Source of the DNA: Devosia oryziradicis
GTDB taxonomy: Bacteria > Pseudomonadota > Alphaproteobacteria > Rhizobiales > Devosiaceae
Reading direction: 5' to 3'
DNA length: 64,000 nt
Assembly: GCF_016698645.1 (NCBI RefSeq)
Contig: NZ_CP068047.1
Coordinates: 496,001 to 560,000 of the forward strand
How positions within the stretch are numbered: the stretch's first letter is position 1; every line of letters starts with the position of its first letter. The notes under the pieces were generated by a model. That model did not search any database, was not told the origin of the DNA, and was given only the letters and a program-made list of their open reading frames with translations. Of the stretch, positions 17,730 through 26,994 are shown one piece after another. Made by a program: the position numbers and the translations under genes.

Positions 17730-20403
17730 CGCGGATTTTCTTCAACTCGTAGAGCAGGTCGATCGCTTGCTTGGGGGTCATTTCGTCCGGTCTGGCGGCG
17801 TCGAGCGCAATATGTACCGGGTCTTTCTCAACGGGGCGTGAAGCCGGTTGATGGGCGAAAAGTGGCAGATCGTCTAGCACGCTGGCTTTCTGGCTGGAAG
17901 AGGCGGTTCCGGCCGAACGCTGTTCGAGCACGGTCAAAACCTGGCGAGCGCGCGCCAGTACCGGTTCGGGCAGGCCAGCCAGCCGCGCCACCTGGATGCC
18001 ATAGGAGCGGTCGGCAGCGCCCGGACCCACTTCATGCAGGAAGACCACCTCGCCCTCCCACTCGCGCACCTTCATGGTGACGTTGCTAACCCGGGTCAGG
18101 GTCTTGGCGAGGCTGGTGAGCTCGTGGAAATGGGTGGCGAACAGCGCCCGGCATCCGGTGGTGTCGTGCAGCGCCTCGACCGCCGCCCAGGCGATGGAGA
18201 GGCCATCGAACGTTGCCGTGCCGCGGCCGATCTCGTCGAGCACGACCAGGCTGCGGCGCGTGGCGCGATTGAGGATGGCCGAGGTCTCGACCATTTCGAC
18301 CATGAAGGTGGAGCGGCCATGGGCGATGTCGTCGCTGGCCCCGACGCGGGAGAAGAGCCGGTCGACGACGCCGATATGGGCCGATGTGGCCGGCACGAAG
18401 CTGCCCATCTGCGCCAGGATGGCTATCAGCGCGTTCTGGCGGAGGAAGGTCGATTTGCCACCCATATTGGGACCGGTGACCAGCCAGAGCCGGCCGCCGC
18501 CAACGGCATCGTCGCCGCTGAGGTCGGCATCGTTGGCGACAAAGCTCTGGCCCTGGGCCATCACCATGTCTTCGACGACAGGGTGCCGCCCGCCTTCGAT
18601 CCTGAAGGCAAGGGAATCGTCGATGTCGGGCCTGGTATAGCCGCGCGTTGCCGCCAAATGGGCCAGGGCCGAGGTGACGTCGAGTTCCGCCAGCGCATCG
18701 GCCAGTTCGCGCAGGGCGTCAGTACGGCTGAGGACGTCGTAGCGCAGGCTGGCAAAGGTCTTGAGCTCGATCTCGAGCGCCGCCTCATGCGCCCGGGCGA
18801 TGCGGCCTTCCAGATCGGCCAGCTCCGTCGTGGTGAAGCGCATGGCATTGGCCATGGTCATGCGGTGGATGAAGGTCTGCCGGTGTGGCTCCTCGAGCAG
18901 CTTGGTGCCATGCCCCGCCGGCACTTCGACGAAATAGCCGAGCACGCCATTGTGCCGGATCTTGAGCGAGCGGACGTCGGTTTCCTCGATCAGCCGCGCC
19001 TGCAGGGCAGCAACCACGGCGCGGGTTTCGCTGGCCAGCGCCCTTTCGTCGTCCAGCGCCCGATCGTAGCCCTTGCGCACGAAGCCGCCGTCGCGGGCAA
19101 GCAGTGGGAGTTCGTCATCGAGCGCCAAGGCGAGCTCGGAGGCCAGCGGCAAGGGTGCCGCGGACAGGATACGCGCGATGCGCGCCAGCACATCGGGCAC
19201 CTCTTCGCGCTGCTCTAAATGCCGGGCAAGGGCGGCGGCAGCACCTACGGCCTTGCCAATGGCGGCCAGGTCGCGCGGGCCGCCACGATCGAGCGCCAAG
19301 CGGGTCAGGGCGCGGGCCAGATCCGGCACGGCCTTGAGATCGGCGCGCAGCCTCGAGGTCAGCAGGGTGTCGTTGGCGAGATGGCCAACCGCGTCGAGGC
19401 GCTGGTTGATTGCCGGGGCATCGGCGAGGGGCGCAGCGAGGCGCGCCGAGAGCAGGCGGGAGCCGGATGCGGTGACCGTCAGGTCGATCACCTGACGCAG
19501 CGACCCCCTGGTCTGGCCGCGTTGGGTCTGGTGCAGTTCAAGGCTGGCGCGGGTGGCCTGGTCGATGGCCATGTGCCGGATGGCGCCATCGGCGACCGGG
19601 GCACGCAGGGCAACCCCAACGCCCTTCTGAGACTCACGGACATAGCCAAACACCGCGCCCAGGGCGGCACGGGCGGCACGGGAGAGCGCGGTCGGGTCGA
19701 AGGCCCCGCCGGGCAATGCGGCGCGCAGGCTTGATGTCGCCGCTTCGCTGTCGAAGCTCTCGGCTGGAGCAAGGTGGGCAATGGCGGCCCAGGCCGGCGG
19801 CAGCAGGCGGTGCTCGAGCAGGTGCGTGCGCGTCGGCTCGGTCAGCAGCAGTTCGGCCGGATCGATGCGGGCCAGTTCGTCCTGCAGCTGTTCGGCGGTG
19901 AGGTCGGCGGTAAAGGTTTCGCCGGTCGAGACATCGGCCCAAGCTAGCGCGAAATCGGTGTCGCCATGCCGGACCATCGCCAGCGCCGCCAGGAAATTGC
20001 TGGCGCGCGCATCGAGGTGATCATCCTCGGTCAGCGTGCCTGATGTGATGAGACGCACCACGTCGCGCTTCACCACTGATTTGGCGCCGCGCTTCTTGGC
20101 TTCCTTGGGGTCTTCGACCTGCTCGCAGATGGCGACGCGGTGCCCCTGGCGGATCAGCTTGTTGAGATAGTCGTTGGCAGCGTGGATGGGCACGCCGCAC
20201 ATGCCGATATCCTGTCCCAGATGCTTGCCGCGCTTGGTCAGCACGATGCCCAGGGCCGCGCTGGCGATCTCGGCATCCTCGAAGAACAGCTCGTAGAAGT
20301 CGCCCATGCGATAGAACAGCAGGTAGCCCGGATTGGCCGCCTTGATCTCGAAATACTGCGCCATCATCGGCGTCAGCTGAGGCTGGATCGGCGTCTGGTC
20401 CAT
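17710..20403 (-). CDS. mutS: DNA mismatch repair protein MutS
   Basis: Mismatch-recognition ATPase, 897 residues from the ATG at 20403. The mismatch-binding loop YRMGDFYELFFEDA lies near residue 35, Walker A is GPNMGGKSTFLRQ, Walker B is LVVLDEIGRGT followed by ATFDGLSIAWA, and the ATPase signature FATHFHELT is present. The frame stays open 29 codons upstream, but the conserved start context (MDQTPIQPQLTPMMAQYFEIK) supports 20403. The 3' end overlaps glnD. Confidence 0.97.
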   Translation of the reverse strand: MDQTPIQPQLTPMMAQYFEIKAANPGYLLFYRMGDFYELFFEDAEIASAALGIVLTKRGKHLGQDIGMCGVPIHAANDYLNKLIRQGHRVAICEQVEDPKEAKKRGAKSVVKRDVVRLITSGTLTEDDHLDARASNFLAALAMVRHGDTDFALAWADVSTGETFTADLTAEQLQDELARIDPAELLLTEPTRTHLLEHRLLPPAWAAIAHLAPAESFDSEAATSSLRAALPGGAFDPTALSRAARAALGAVFGYVRESQKGVGVALRAPVADGAIRHMAIDQATRASLELHQTQRGQTRGSLRQVIDLTVTASGSRLLSARLAAPLADAPAINQRLDAVGHLANDTLLTSRLRADLKAVPDLARALTRLALDRGGPRDLAAIGKAVGAAAALARHLEQREEVPDVLARIARILSAAPLPLASELALALDDELPLLARDGGFVRKGYDRALDDERALASETRAVVAALQARLIEETDVRSLKIRHNGVLGYFVEVPAGHGTKLLEEPHRQTFIHRMTMANAMRFTTTELADLEGRIARAHEAALEIELKTFASLRYDVLSRTDALRELADALAELDVTSALAHLAATRGYTRPDIDDSLAFRIEGGRHPVVEDMVMAQGQSFVANDADLSGDDAVGGGRLWLVTGPNMGGKSTFLRQNALIAILAQMGSFVPATSAHIGVVDRLFSRVGASDDIAHGRSTFMVEMVETSAILNRATRRSLVVLDEIGRGTATFDGLSIAWAAVEALHDTTGCRALFATHFHELTSLAKTLTRVSNVTMKVREWEGEVVFLHEVGPGAADRSYGIQVARLAGLPEPVLARARQVLTVLEQRSAGTASSSQKASVLDDLPLFAHQPASRPVEKDPVHIALDAARPDEMTPKQAIDLLYELKKIRDDARRS

Positions 20404-20499
20404 GAGGCGGCTGGATCTCGTCGGGAAAGCCGCAAGTTTAGGGCGTTTGGCCGGCGATTCCAACCGCTGCGGACCACGATGCGGCGACATTCACAGATC

Positions 20500-20583
20500 G
20501 TCACCCTCGGGCTTGACCCGAGGGCTCTGTACCTAATGGATGCTCAGCAAGTGAAGGGCCCTCGGGTCAGGCCCGAGGGTGAC
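20500..20583. repeat. REP/BIME-like palindromic repeat, family B, copy 1
   Basis: Two opposed hairpins. The left arm is GTCACCCTCGGGCTTGACCC followed by GAGGG, the right arm CCCTCGGGTCAGGCCCGAGG followed by GTGAC. The spacer contains GCAAGTGAAG. It lies between mutS and the DUF2189 gene. Copies occur at 46683-46766 and 56345-56428, and a partial one at 21583-21612. Confidence 0.85.
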
Positions 20584-20612
20584 GCGCGGTGGGTGGGATG
20601 GCCGTTGCGGAG

Positions 20613-21428
20613 CTACATGCCCCGGATCGTCGAAGCCGGCTCCACCACCTTGCGATAAAGGTGCCAGGTCGCGTGGCCCAAGATGGGAATGACCACGGCG
20701 AGGCCGACAAACAGCGGCAGCGAGGCCAGGAACAGACCGAGGCCGACGATGATGCCCCATGCCAACATGGGCGCCGGATTGGCCATCACCGCCCGAAACG
20801 ACGTTTCGACGGCGACGAAGGCGCCCACGTCGCGATCGAGCAGCAGCGGGAAGGCGATGACCGTGCTGCACAGCGTCACCAGGGCGAACAGGGCGCCCAG
20901 CATCGTGCCCACGATCAGCAGCGTCATGCCGCCCGGTTCGTTGAAGACCTGGCTCAAGAGCCCGTCCAGGGTCTGGGGGGTGGACGAGCCGAAGAGGCTT
21001 TCATAAAGCGTCTGAGCGGCCGTGAGCCAGAGCGTGAACAGGGCCAGCAGCATCACCCCCAGCGCCGCAATCGACCCAATAGCGGGGGAACGCAGGACCT
21101 CGAAGGCATGCGACCAGGAGGTATCGAGCCCCTGTTCGCGCCGGCGCGAGATTTCATAGAGGCCCAGGGCGGCGAACGGCCCCACCAGCGCAAAGCCGCC
21201 CACCAGCGGATAGAGCAGGGGCCAGGTGTGATAGCCGTTCATCCATACCGTCAGCACGATGCCGACAATGGGATAGATCAGCACCAGCATGACGTAGTGA
21301 CTGGGCTTCTCCCAGAAGTCGGCGGCGCCCTGGCGCAAGGCGTCAAACAGGTCCGACACGCGGATGGTGCGGATGATGGGCATATCGAGCTTGCTGCCGG
21401 CGCCCGCGATGACGTGAAAATTGGACAT
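20613..21428 (-). CDS. DUF2189 integral membrane protein
   Basis: A 271-residue membrane protein with about six hydrophobic helices and the DUF2189 opening IIRTIRVSDLFDALRQGAADFWEKPSHYVMLVLIYP. Function is unknown in the whole family. I chose the ATG at 21428 (MSNFHVIAGAGSKLDMP); the open frame extends 33 codons further but lacks family similarity there. It has its own gap on both sides and does not clearly belong to the xylose cluster. Confidence 0.85.
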   Translation of the reverse strand: MSNFHVIAGAGSKLDMPIIRTIRVSDLFDALRQGAADFWEKPSHYVMLVLIYPIVGIVLTVWMNGYHTWPLLYPLVGGFALVGPFAALGLYEISRRREQGLDTSWSHAFEVLRSPAIGSIAALGVMLLALFTLWLTAAQTLYESLFGSSTPQTLDGLLSQVFNEPGGMTLLIVGTMLGALFALVTLCSTVIAFPLLLDRDVGAFVAVETSFRAVMANPAPMLAWGIIVGLGLFLASLPLFVGLAVVIPILGHATWHLYRKVVEPASTIRGM

Positions 21429-21582
21429 GGCCCTGGGTCTCCGTTGCAGGAGGTCCCGAAGTCCGAGCGAGCGCTGCCCCAGGCGTTCGGCGCGAATTTC
21501 GCGACCGTAACGGAGAGACCATAGCATGGATGCGGCGGATTGTCGCTAGGCGCGGTGGTGGTCGCCAACGCTGCGGGCAGCC

Positions 21583-21612
21583 GTCACCCTCGGGTCGAGT
21601 CCGAGGATGACG
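21583..21612. repeat. Partial family B palindromic repeat
   Basis: A single degenerate hairpin GTCACCCTCGGGTCGAGTCC ending GAGGATGAC, resembling one half of the family B element. It lies in the 209-base gap between the DUF2189 gene and the beta-xylosidase; no other feature is seen there. Confidence 0.65.
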
Positions 21613-21637
21613 ATCGCGTATGGAGTGGGCGAGCCCC

Positions 21638-23248
21638 TCAGATCTCGTAGCGATCCGTCTCGTGCCGCACTGGCCGGTAGACGAAATAATCGAAATCGGC
21701 CGGCAGGGCCGTGCCGTTGAGATCGCTGGCGGCCACGCCGACGAAGGCACCGGTGAAGCTGCCATGGGCCTGGTGTCCACCGCATTCGTCCGAGAGGATT
21801 GATGCGTCAAGCACCGGCCCGATCGGCTGGCGGTCCTGGCCCTCGAGCGCATAGAAGAACTGCAGCTTGGGTCCGCGGATTTCCAGCGCCAGCTTGACCT
21901 TGCCCTGGTTGGGAATGGTCACCGGGGCCGCCGGGAATTTGAGGTTGCCATCGGGCCAGCTGATTTCCGAGCTCATCAGCAACAGTTCGCGCTGGCCATC
22001 GGCATGGGCGGTGACGGTGAGGTAGAAGAAGTTGTAGCGGCTGTAATAGGCGGTGAGGCCGGCAAACTGGCGCTCGTCGGTGGGCGCGAAATCGATCACC
22101 GTCTCGGCGTCATAGGAGAAATGCGTCTGCCGCCGCGCCACCAGCGCCTGCTCGAACCACGAGCCGATCGATTCGCGGCCGAAGAGCCGCAGCTTGCCGC
22201 CATCGGTGGAAAAGATGCGTTCGGTTTCGGGCGTGCGCAGCCACTGGAAGTCGATGGGCAGGCCGCGTTCGAACGTATAGCGCTGCTCGGTCCAATAGGC
22301 GTTGTCATTGCGGCTGCCGGGCACCTCGACATGCAGCGAGGGCACCGGGCCGTTCTTGACATAGAGCCAGTCGTCGTCGCCCCAATAGGCTTCCTGGATC
22401 GAGGTTTCGCGGCCCAGCACGCAGCGACGCTCCTGCGTCGTCGGGCGACCGCCCAGATGCACCAGATAGGTCTTGCCGTCAGGCGTCTCGACCAGGTCGC
22501 CGTGACCGCCCCGCTGGATGGCGGCAAACGGCGCGTCCTTGGAGGTGAGGATGTGCTTGTCGGGATGGGTCTCATATTGCCCGTCGATGGTGCGCGAGCG
22601 GGCAAAGGTACAGGCATGGTCGTAGGCCGTGCCGCCTTCGGCGGTCAGCAGATAGTACCAGCCGTTCCGCTTATAGAGATGCGGGCCCTCGACGAGCTTG
22701 AGGTCGGTGCCCTGGTAGATATTGGTGCGCGGGCCGACCAGCTTGCCAGCGACGGGATCGAACTCCTGCAGCGCGATGCCGGCAAACAGCAGTGGCCGGC
22801 GGCGATGGTCCCACATCATGTTGACGAACCATTTGCGGCCGTCGTCATCGTGGAAAAGGCTGGGATCGAAGCCCGAGGAATTGACGTAGATCGGGTCGGA
22901 CCACGGCCCCTCGATCTTGTCGGCCCAGACGATGTAGTTGTGCGCGTCCTTGAACGAGCCGTCCTTGCGCTTGACGTCGGTATAGACCAGCCAGAACTTT
23001 TCGCCGTCATGGCTGAGGCAGGGGGCCCAGACGCCGCAGCTGTCGGGGTCGCCACGCATGTCGAGCTGGCTCTTGCGGCTGAGCGGCCGGGTTATCAGGT
23101 CCCAGTTGGCGAGATCCTTGGAGTGGTGGATCTGCACGCCGGGGAACCATTCGAAGGTCGAGGTGGCGATGTAGTAATCCTCGCCGACCCGCAGGATCGA
23201 GGGATCCGGATTGAAGCCGGGCAGGATGGGATTGGTAATCTGGGGCAT
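21638..23248 (-). CDS. xynB: Glycoside hydrolase family 43 beta-xylosidase
   Basis: A 536-residue intracellular GH43 enzyme (no signal peptide) expected to release D-xylose from xylo-oligosaccharides. The five-blade propeller residues are visible: catalytic base D15 in NPILPGFNPDPS, pKa modulator D128 in SSGFDPSLFHDDDG and general acid E187 in KLVEGPHLYKRNG. The C-terminal ~200 residues form the beta-sandwich typical of subfamily 11 (xylosidase/arabinofuranosidase). It is the last gene of the minus-strand xylose cluster, 9 bases after the GNAT gene, and supplies substrate for XylA and XylB. Confidence 0.93.
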   Translation of the reverse strand: MPQITNPILPGFNPDPSILRVGEDYYIATSTFEWFPGVQIHHSKDLANWDLITRPLSRKSQLDMRGDPDSCGVWAPCLSHDGEKFWLVYTDVKRKDGSFKDAHNYIVWADKIEGPWSDPIYVNSSGFDPSLFHDDDGRKWFVNMMWDHRRRPLLFAGIALQEFDPVAGKLVGPRTNIYQGTDLKLVEGPHLYKRNGWYYLLTAEGGTAYDHACTFARSRTIDGQYETHPDKHILTSKDAPFAAIQRGGHGDLVETPDGKTYLVHLGGRPTTQERRCVLGRETSIQEAYWGDDDWLYVKNGPVPSLHVEVPGSRNDNAYWTEQRYTFERGLPIDFQWLRTPETERIFSTDGGKLRLFGRESIGSWFEQALVARRQTHFSYDAETVIDFAPTDERQFAGLTAYYSRYNFFYLTVTAHADGQRELLLMSSEISWPDGNLKFPAAPVTIPNQGKVKLALEIRGPKLQFFYALEGQDRQPIGPVLDASILSDECGGHQAHGSFTGAFVGVAASDLNGTALPADFDYFVYRPVRHETDRYEI

Positions 23249-23257
23249 GGCAAAATC

Positions 23258-23707
23258 CTAAGGTGTCAGCGGCATGCGGTATTGCAGGAAACCGGATTCG
23301 CTGGCCAAACGGTCATAAAGCTGCATCGCGGCGTAGTTGGTTCGGTGGGTGGTCCAATAGACCCTGGCCGAGCCATGCGCCCTGGCATGGGCGGCAACAT
23401 GCTCGATCAGTGCCCGGCCATGGCCCTGGCTGCGACCATCCGGAGCGACGAACAGGTCCTGCAGGTAGCAGGTGTCGGCTATCGCCCAGTTGGTGCGGTG
23501 ATAGATCCAGTGGACCAATCCTACGGGCTGGCCGTCCCGCAGGGCCAGGGCACCCCAGGTCGGTTCATCGACGTCGAGCAGGCGCGACCAGGTCGAGACA
23601 TAGACCTCGTCGGGCAACACGGTCTCGTAGAAGGCCAGGTATGCGCGCCATAAGTCGGCCCAAGCCTGCCTGTCGCCAGTGACAAGGGGTCTGATCGCTG
23701 GGGGCAT
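23258..23707 (-). CDS. GNAT family N-acetyltransferase
   Basis: A 149-residue GCN5-type acetyltransferase. The acetyl-CoA loop is DLFVAPDGRSQGHGRALIEHV (R/Q-x-x-G-x-G/A form) and the last strand is the YDRLASESGFLQYRMPL segment. It lies between the VOC gene and the beta-xylosidase on the same strand with short gaps, so it is probably co-transcribed with xylAB. Substrate unknown. Confidence 0.88.
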   Translation of the reverse strand: MPPAIRPLVTGDRQAWADLWRAYLAFYETVLPDEVYVSTWSRLLDVDEPTWGALALRDGQPVGLVHWIYHRTNWAIADTCYLQDLFVAPDGRSQGHGRALIEHVAAHARAHGSARVYWTTHRTNYAAMQLYDRLASESGFLQYRMPLTP

Positions 23708-23728
23708 CAGGGGATTCCCCAGAGATGA

Positions 23729-24130
23729 TCAGGCTGCACCGTTGACCTCGATGACATTGCGGTCGGGATCCATCAGGTAGAGCTGGGGGAAGCCCGCCAT
23801 GCCCTGTCGCTTCAGAATCATACGCTTGGGGTCGTCCTGTGCCGCATCGGCGCGGAAGCCCATGGCTTCGGCCCTCGCCACGAAGGCCTCAAAGTCATCG
23901 GTGCGAAAAGCAAAGTGGATGTCGTCATTATCCACCGGCCCCTGGCGGAAATTGCCGGCGGCATAGACCGTCAGGTGCACCTGGAGGGATCCCACCCCGA
24001 GCCAAAGGCCCGGGATGGTGAAGGGCGGACGCTCGATCGGCGCCAGACCGAACAGGTCCTGGTAGAAGCGCGCCGAACGATCGAGATCGGTGACGATGAC
24101 GGCGACGTGGTGGAGTGCAACCGTCACCAT
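23729..24130 (-). CDS. VOC family (glyoxalase-fold) protein
   Basis: A 133-residue single-domain VOC protein: LHHVAVIVTDLDRSARFYQDLFGL at the start, a central HFAFRTDDFEAFVARAEAMGF and the C-terminal LYLMDPDRNVIEVNG. Metal-site residues are plausible (the His of HHVAV, the His in IHFAF, the Glu in VIEVN). I used the ATG at 24130; a GTG at 24139 overlapping the xylA stop codon is also possible. It is tightly linked to xylA, but its role is unknown. Confidence 0.86.
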   Translation of the reverse strand: MVTVALHHVAVIVTDLDRSARFYQDLFGLAPIERPPFTIPGLWLGVGSLQVHLTVYAAGNFRQGPVDNDDIHFAFRTDDFEAFVARAEAMGFRADAAQDDPKRMILKRQGMAGFPQLYLMDPDRNVIEVNGAA

Positions 24131-24135
24131 GGCGA

Positions 24136-25443
24136 TCACACGAACCGGTTGACCAGGTTTTCGAGATATTCCTGGCGGCCCGAACGCGGCTGCGGATTGA
24201 TGCCATCGGCCGCGACCTTGTCGGCGATCTGAGCCAGGCTCAGCTTGCCGCCGAGAATGTCCTTGCCCAGGCCGGAATGCCAGCCGGCATAGCGATCGTC
24301 GAGCAGCTTGTCGAACTCGCCATCCTCAATGAGCGCGGCAGCGCCTTTGAGGCCGCGGGCCAGCGTGTCGAGCCCCAGGACGTGGCCATGCAGCAGGTCG
24401 GCTGCATCGAGCGACTGCCGGCGCACCTTGGCGTCGAAGTTGAAGCCGCCATTGCCCAGGCCGCCCTGCTTGAGGATGTAGTAGAAGGCCAGCGCCATTT
24501 CCCCGGCATTGTTGGGGAAGTGGTCGGTATCCCAGCCGGACTGCAGGTCATTGCGGTTGGCGTCGACCGAGCCGAGCATGCCCAGCGAGGAGGCGACGGC
24601 CAGTTCGTGCTCGAAGGAGTGACCGGCGAGGAAGGCATGGCCCACCTCGATGTTGCACTTCACCTTCTTTTCAAGGCCGTATTTCTGCAGGAAGCCATAA
24701 ACGGTCGCGACGTCGAAGTCGTACTGGTGCTTGCTGGGCTCCTGCGGCTTGGGCTCGATCAGGATCTGGCCCTTGAAGCCGATCTTTTCGGCATGCTCGA
24801 TGACCAGCGTCAGGAAGCGGGCCATCTGGTCCTGTTCCTGGCCGATCTTGGTGTTGAGCAGGGTTTCGTAGCCTTCGCGGCCGCCCCAGAGCACGTAGTT
24901 GGCGCCGCCCAGTTCATTGGTCAGCTCCAGCACGGCCTTCACCTGCCCGGCGGCATAGGCAAAGATTTCCGGATCGGGATTGGTGGCGGCGCCGGCCATG
25001 TAACGGCGGTTGGAGAACAGGTTGGCCGTGCCCCAGAGCAGCTTCTTGCCGCTCTGCTGCATCTTCTGGCCGATGAGATCGCCGATGATGCGCAGGTTCT
25101 TGTTGCTTTCGGCCAGCGTCGCGCCTTCGGGCGCCACGTCAACGTCGTGGAAGGCGAAGAAGGGCACGTCGATCAGGTCGAAGAATTCGAAGGCCACTTC
25201 GGTCTTGAGCTTGGCGCCCTCGATGCCCTTGTCGAACCAGGGACGGTCGAAGGTGCGCCCGCCAAAGGGGTCGCCGCCTTCCTGGGCAAAGGTGTGCCAA
25301 TAGGCGATGGCCGGGCGGATATGGTCTTCCATCCGCTTGCCCAGGACGATTTCGTCTTTGTTGTAGTGCCGATAGGCCAGAGCGTTCTTGCTCTGCGGAC
25401 CCTCAAACTTGACCTTGCTCAGGCCCTTGAAAAAATCACTCAC
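24136..25443 (-). CDS. xylA: Xylose isomerase
   Basis: Metal-dependent isomerase converting D-xylose to D-xylulose, 435 residues. Family signatures: [11 protein letters not shown] (active-site His/Asp), [32 protein letters not shown] (metal-binding Glu) and [20 protein letters not shown], ending in a C-terminal [14 protein letters not shown]. The start is a GTG at 25443 with GGAGG upstream; it overlaps the xylB stop as GTGA, so XylB and XylA are translationally coupled. In-frame extension upstream lies within xylB and is not real. Confidence 0.97.
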   Translation of the reverse strand: MSDFFKGLSKVKFEGPQSKNALAYRHYNKDEIVLGKRMEDHIRPAIAYWHTFAQEGGDPFGGRTFDRPWFDKGIEGAKLKTEVAFEFFDLIDVPFFAFHDVDVAPEGATLAESNKNLRIIGDLIGQKMQQSGKKLLWGTANLFSNRRYMAGAATNPDPEIFAYAAGQVKAVLELTNELGGANYVLWGGREGYETLLNTKIGQEQDQMARFLTLVIEHAEKIGFKGQILIEPKPQEPSKHQYDFDVATVYGFLQKYGLEKKVKCNIEVGHAFLAGHSFEHELAVASSLGMLGSVDANRNDLQSGWDTDHFPNNAGEMALAFYYILKQGGLGNGGFNFDAKVRRQSLDAADLLHGHVLGLDTLARGLKGAAALIEDGEFDKLLDDRYAGWHSGLGKDILGGKLSLAQIADKVAADGINPQPRSGRQEYLENLVNRFV

Positions 25444-26903
25444 GAACGTGCCTCCTCGATGGCGGGGTAGAGCGCGCGATAGCGCGCATATTGGTCGGAA
25501 TAGGCGGCCGACAGGCTCCTGTCGGGCGCGATGACGGTTTTGATGGGCGGCATGGTCATGACCGTCTGGGGCGAAGCGCCCTCGGCGGCACACAGGCCCA
25601 GCCGGGCGGCGCCAAGCGCACCGCCGAAATCGCCGTCCTCCGGAAGGGCGATTTCCATGTCGAGATTGGTGGCGATCAGCTTGAGCCACAGGGCAGACTT
25701 GGACCCGCCGCCGACGGCCAGCAGCCGGTCGATTTTGGTGCCGGCATCGCTGAGCACGCGCTGGCTGTCGCGGAAGGCGAAGGTGACGCCCTCCATGACG
25801 GCCTGGGCCAGCTTGGCGGTGTCGGTGGAGTGGGAGAGGCCGACGAAGGATCCACGGGCGCCGGCATTGTTGTGCGGTGTGCGCTCGCCGGAGAGATAGG
25901 GCAGGAAGATTTCCTCGCCCGGCCCGGTGAACTGCGCCTCGGCGACGCCCGAGAGCTCGGCCTGCTTCTGGCCGGTGATCCTGCTCAGCCAGTTGAGCGA
26001 ATCGGTGGCCGAAAGGATCACGCCCATCTGGTGCCAGGTATCGGGGATGGCATGGCAGAAGGCATGCACCGCGCCCTCGGTATTGGGGCTGAAGCGCTCG
26101 TTGGAGACAAAGAGCACGCCCGAGGTACCGAGCGAGACGAAGCCTTCGCCCGGACGGATCGCGCCGATGCCGGCGGCGGAAGCGGCATTGTCGCCGGCAC
26201 CACCGGCCACCACGACATTGGCATCCATGCCCCAGCGCTGCGCCAGCTCGCGCCTGAGCGAGCCCGATGGCGCCGAGCCCTCGACGAGGCGCGGCATATG
26301 CGAGCGGTTGAGGCCGGTGACGGCCAGCAGTTCGTCCGACCAGTCGCGCTTGGCGACATCGAGCCAGAGGGTGCCGGCAGCGTCGGACATGTCCTCGACA
26401 TAGTCGCCGGTCAGCAGCAGGCGCACATAGGCCTTGGGCAGCAGGACCTTCTCGATCTTGTCGAAGATGACGGGCTCATGCTTGCACACCCAGGCGATCT
26501 TGGGAGCGGTAAAGCCGGGCATGGCAATATTGCCGGCCAGCTGGCGCAGATTGGGGAGCGCGGCTTCCATTTCCTTGCATTCGGCGGCCGAACGGCCGTC
26601 GTTCCACAGAATAGCCGGGCGCAAAACCTCGTCATTCTTCCCCAGCAAGGTCGCGCCGTGCATATGGCCGGAAAGGCCGATGCCGCGCACCGAAGCCAGT
26701 TCGGATGGGTGCGATGCCCTAAGCTTGTCGACAGCAGCCAGGGTTGCAGTCCACCAGTCGGAGGGGTTCTGCTCGGACCAGCCGGGATGGGGCCGGACCG
26801 GCTCGACGGCGGCGGCCGAGGCTTCGCCCAAGGCGCGGCCACGCTCGTCGATCAGCAACGCCTTGACGCCGGACGTGCCGATATCAATGCCCAGATAAGT
26901 CAT
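25440..26903 (-). CDS. xylB: Xylulokinase
   Basis: FGGY-family kinase that phosphorylates D-xylulose to xylulose-5-phosphate, feeding the pentose phosphate pathway; 487 residues. Seen: N-terminal phosphate-binding [44 protein letters not shown] and the second ATPase motif [15 protein letters not shown], then [12 protein letters not shown]. The ATG at 26903 lies inside a near-perfect 20-base palindrome that also contains the GAGG ribosome binding site. Confidence 0.97.
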   Translation of the reverse strand: MTYLGIDIGTSGVKALLIDERGRALGEASAAAVEPVRPHPGWSEQNPSDWWTATLAAVDKLRASHPSELASVRGIGLSGHMHGATLLGKNDEVLRPAILWNDGRSAAECKEMEAALPNLRQLAGNIAMPGFTAPKIAWVCKHEPVIFDKIEKVLLPKAYVRLLLTGDYVEDMSDAAGTLWLDVAKRDWSDELLAVTGLNRSHMPRLVEGSAPSGSLRRELAQRWGMDANVVVAGGAGDNAASAAGIGAIRPGEGFVSLGTSGVLFVSNERFSPNTEGAVHAFCHAIPDTWHQMGVILSATDSLNWLSRITGQKQAELSGVAEAQFTGPGEEIFLPYLSGERTPHNNAGARGSFVGLSHSTDTAKLAQAVMEGVTFAFRDSQRVLSDAGTKIDRLLAVGGGSKSALWLKLIATNLDMEIALPEDGDFGGALGAARLGLCAAEGASPQTVMTMPPIKTVIAPDRSLSAAYSDQYARYRALYPAIEEARS

Positions 26904-26920
26904 GAGGCACGTACCTCATG
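26901..26920. promoter_or_regulatory. Palindrome over the xylB start codon, possible operator or translation-control hairpin
   Basis: The sequence CATGAGGCACGTACCTCATG reads almost identically on both strands (18 of 20 positions) and has a central CG, as LacI-family operators do. It covers the xylB start codon and its GAGG ribosome binding site on the minus strand. As RNA it could hide both. The LacI-type regulator encoded just upstream is the obvious candidate binder; this is inference. Confidence 0.5.
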
Positions 26921-26994
26921 AGCGAAAAACAACAACATCTGAACGTCCTCCCAGCCCGGTTTGGGGCCCGCCGGTTTAGTGATTGGTCGGCTTC

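Noticed and set aside
14034..18080. Two long plus-strand frames opposite murJ, glnD and mutS
   Set aside because: Both are antisense to conserved housekeeping genes and have His/Gly/Asp-rich shadow composition.
20500..20583. CRISPR or insertion-sequence ends formed by the recurring palindromes
   Set aside because: Copies are kilobases apart, without spacer arrays, transposase genes or visible target duplications.
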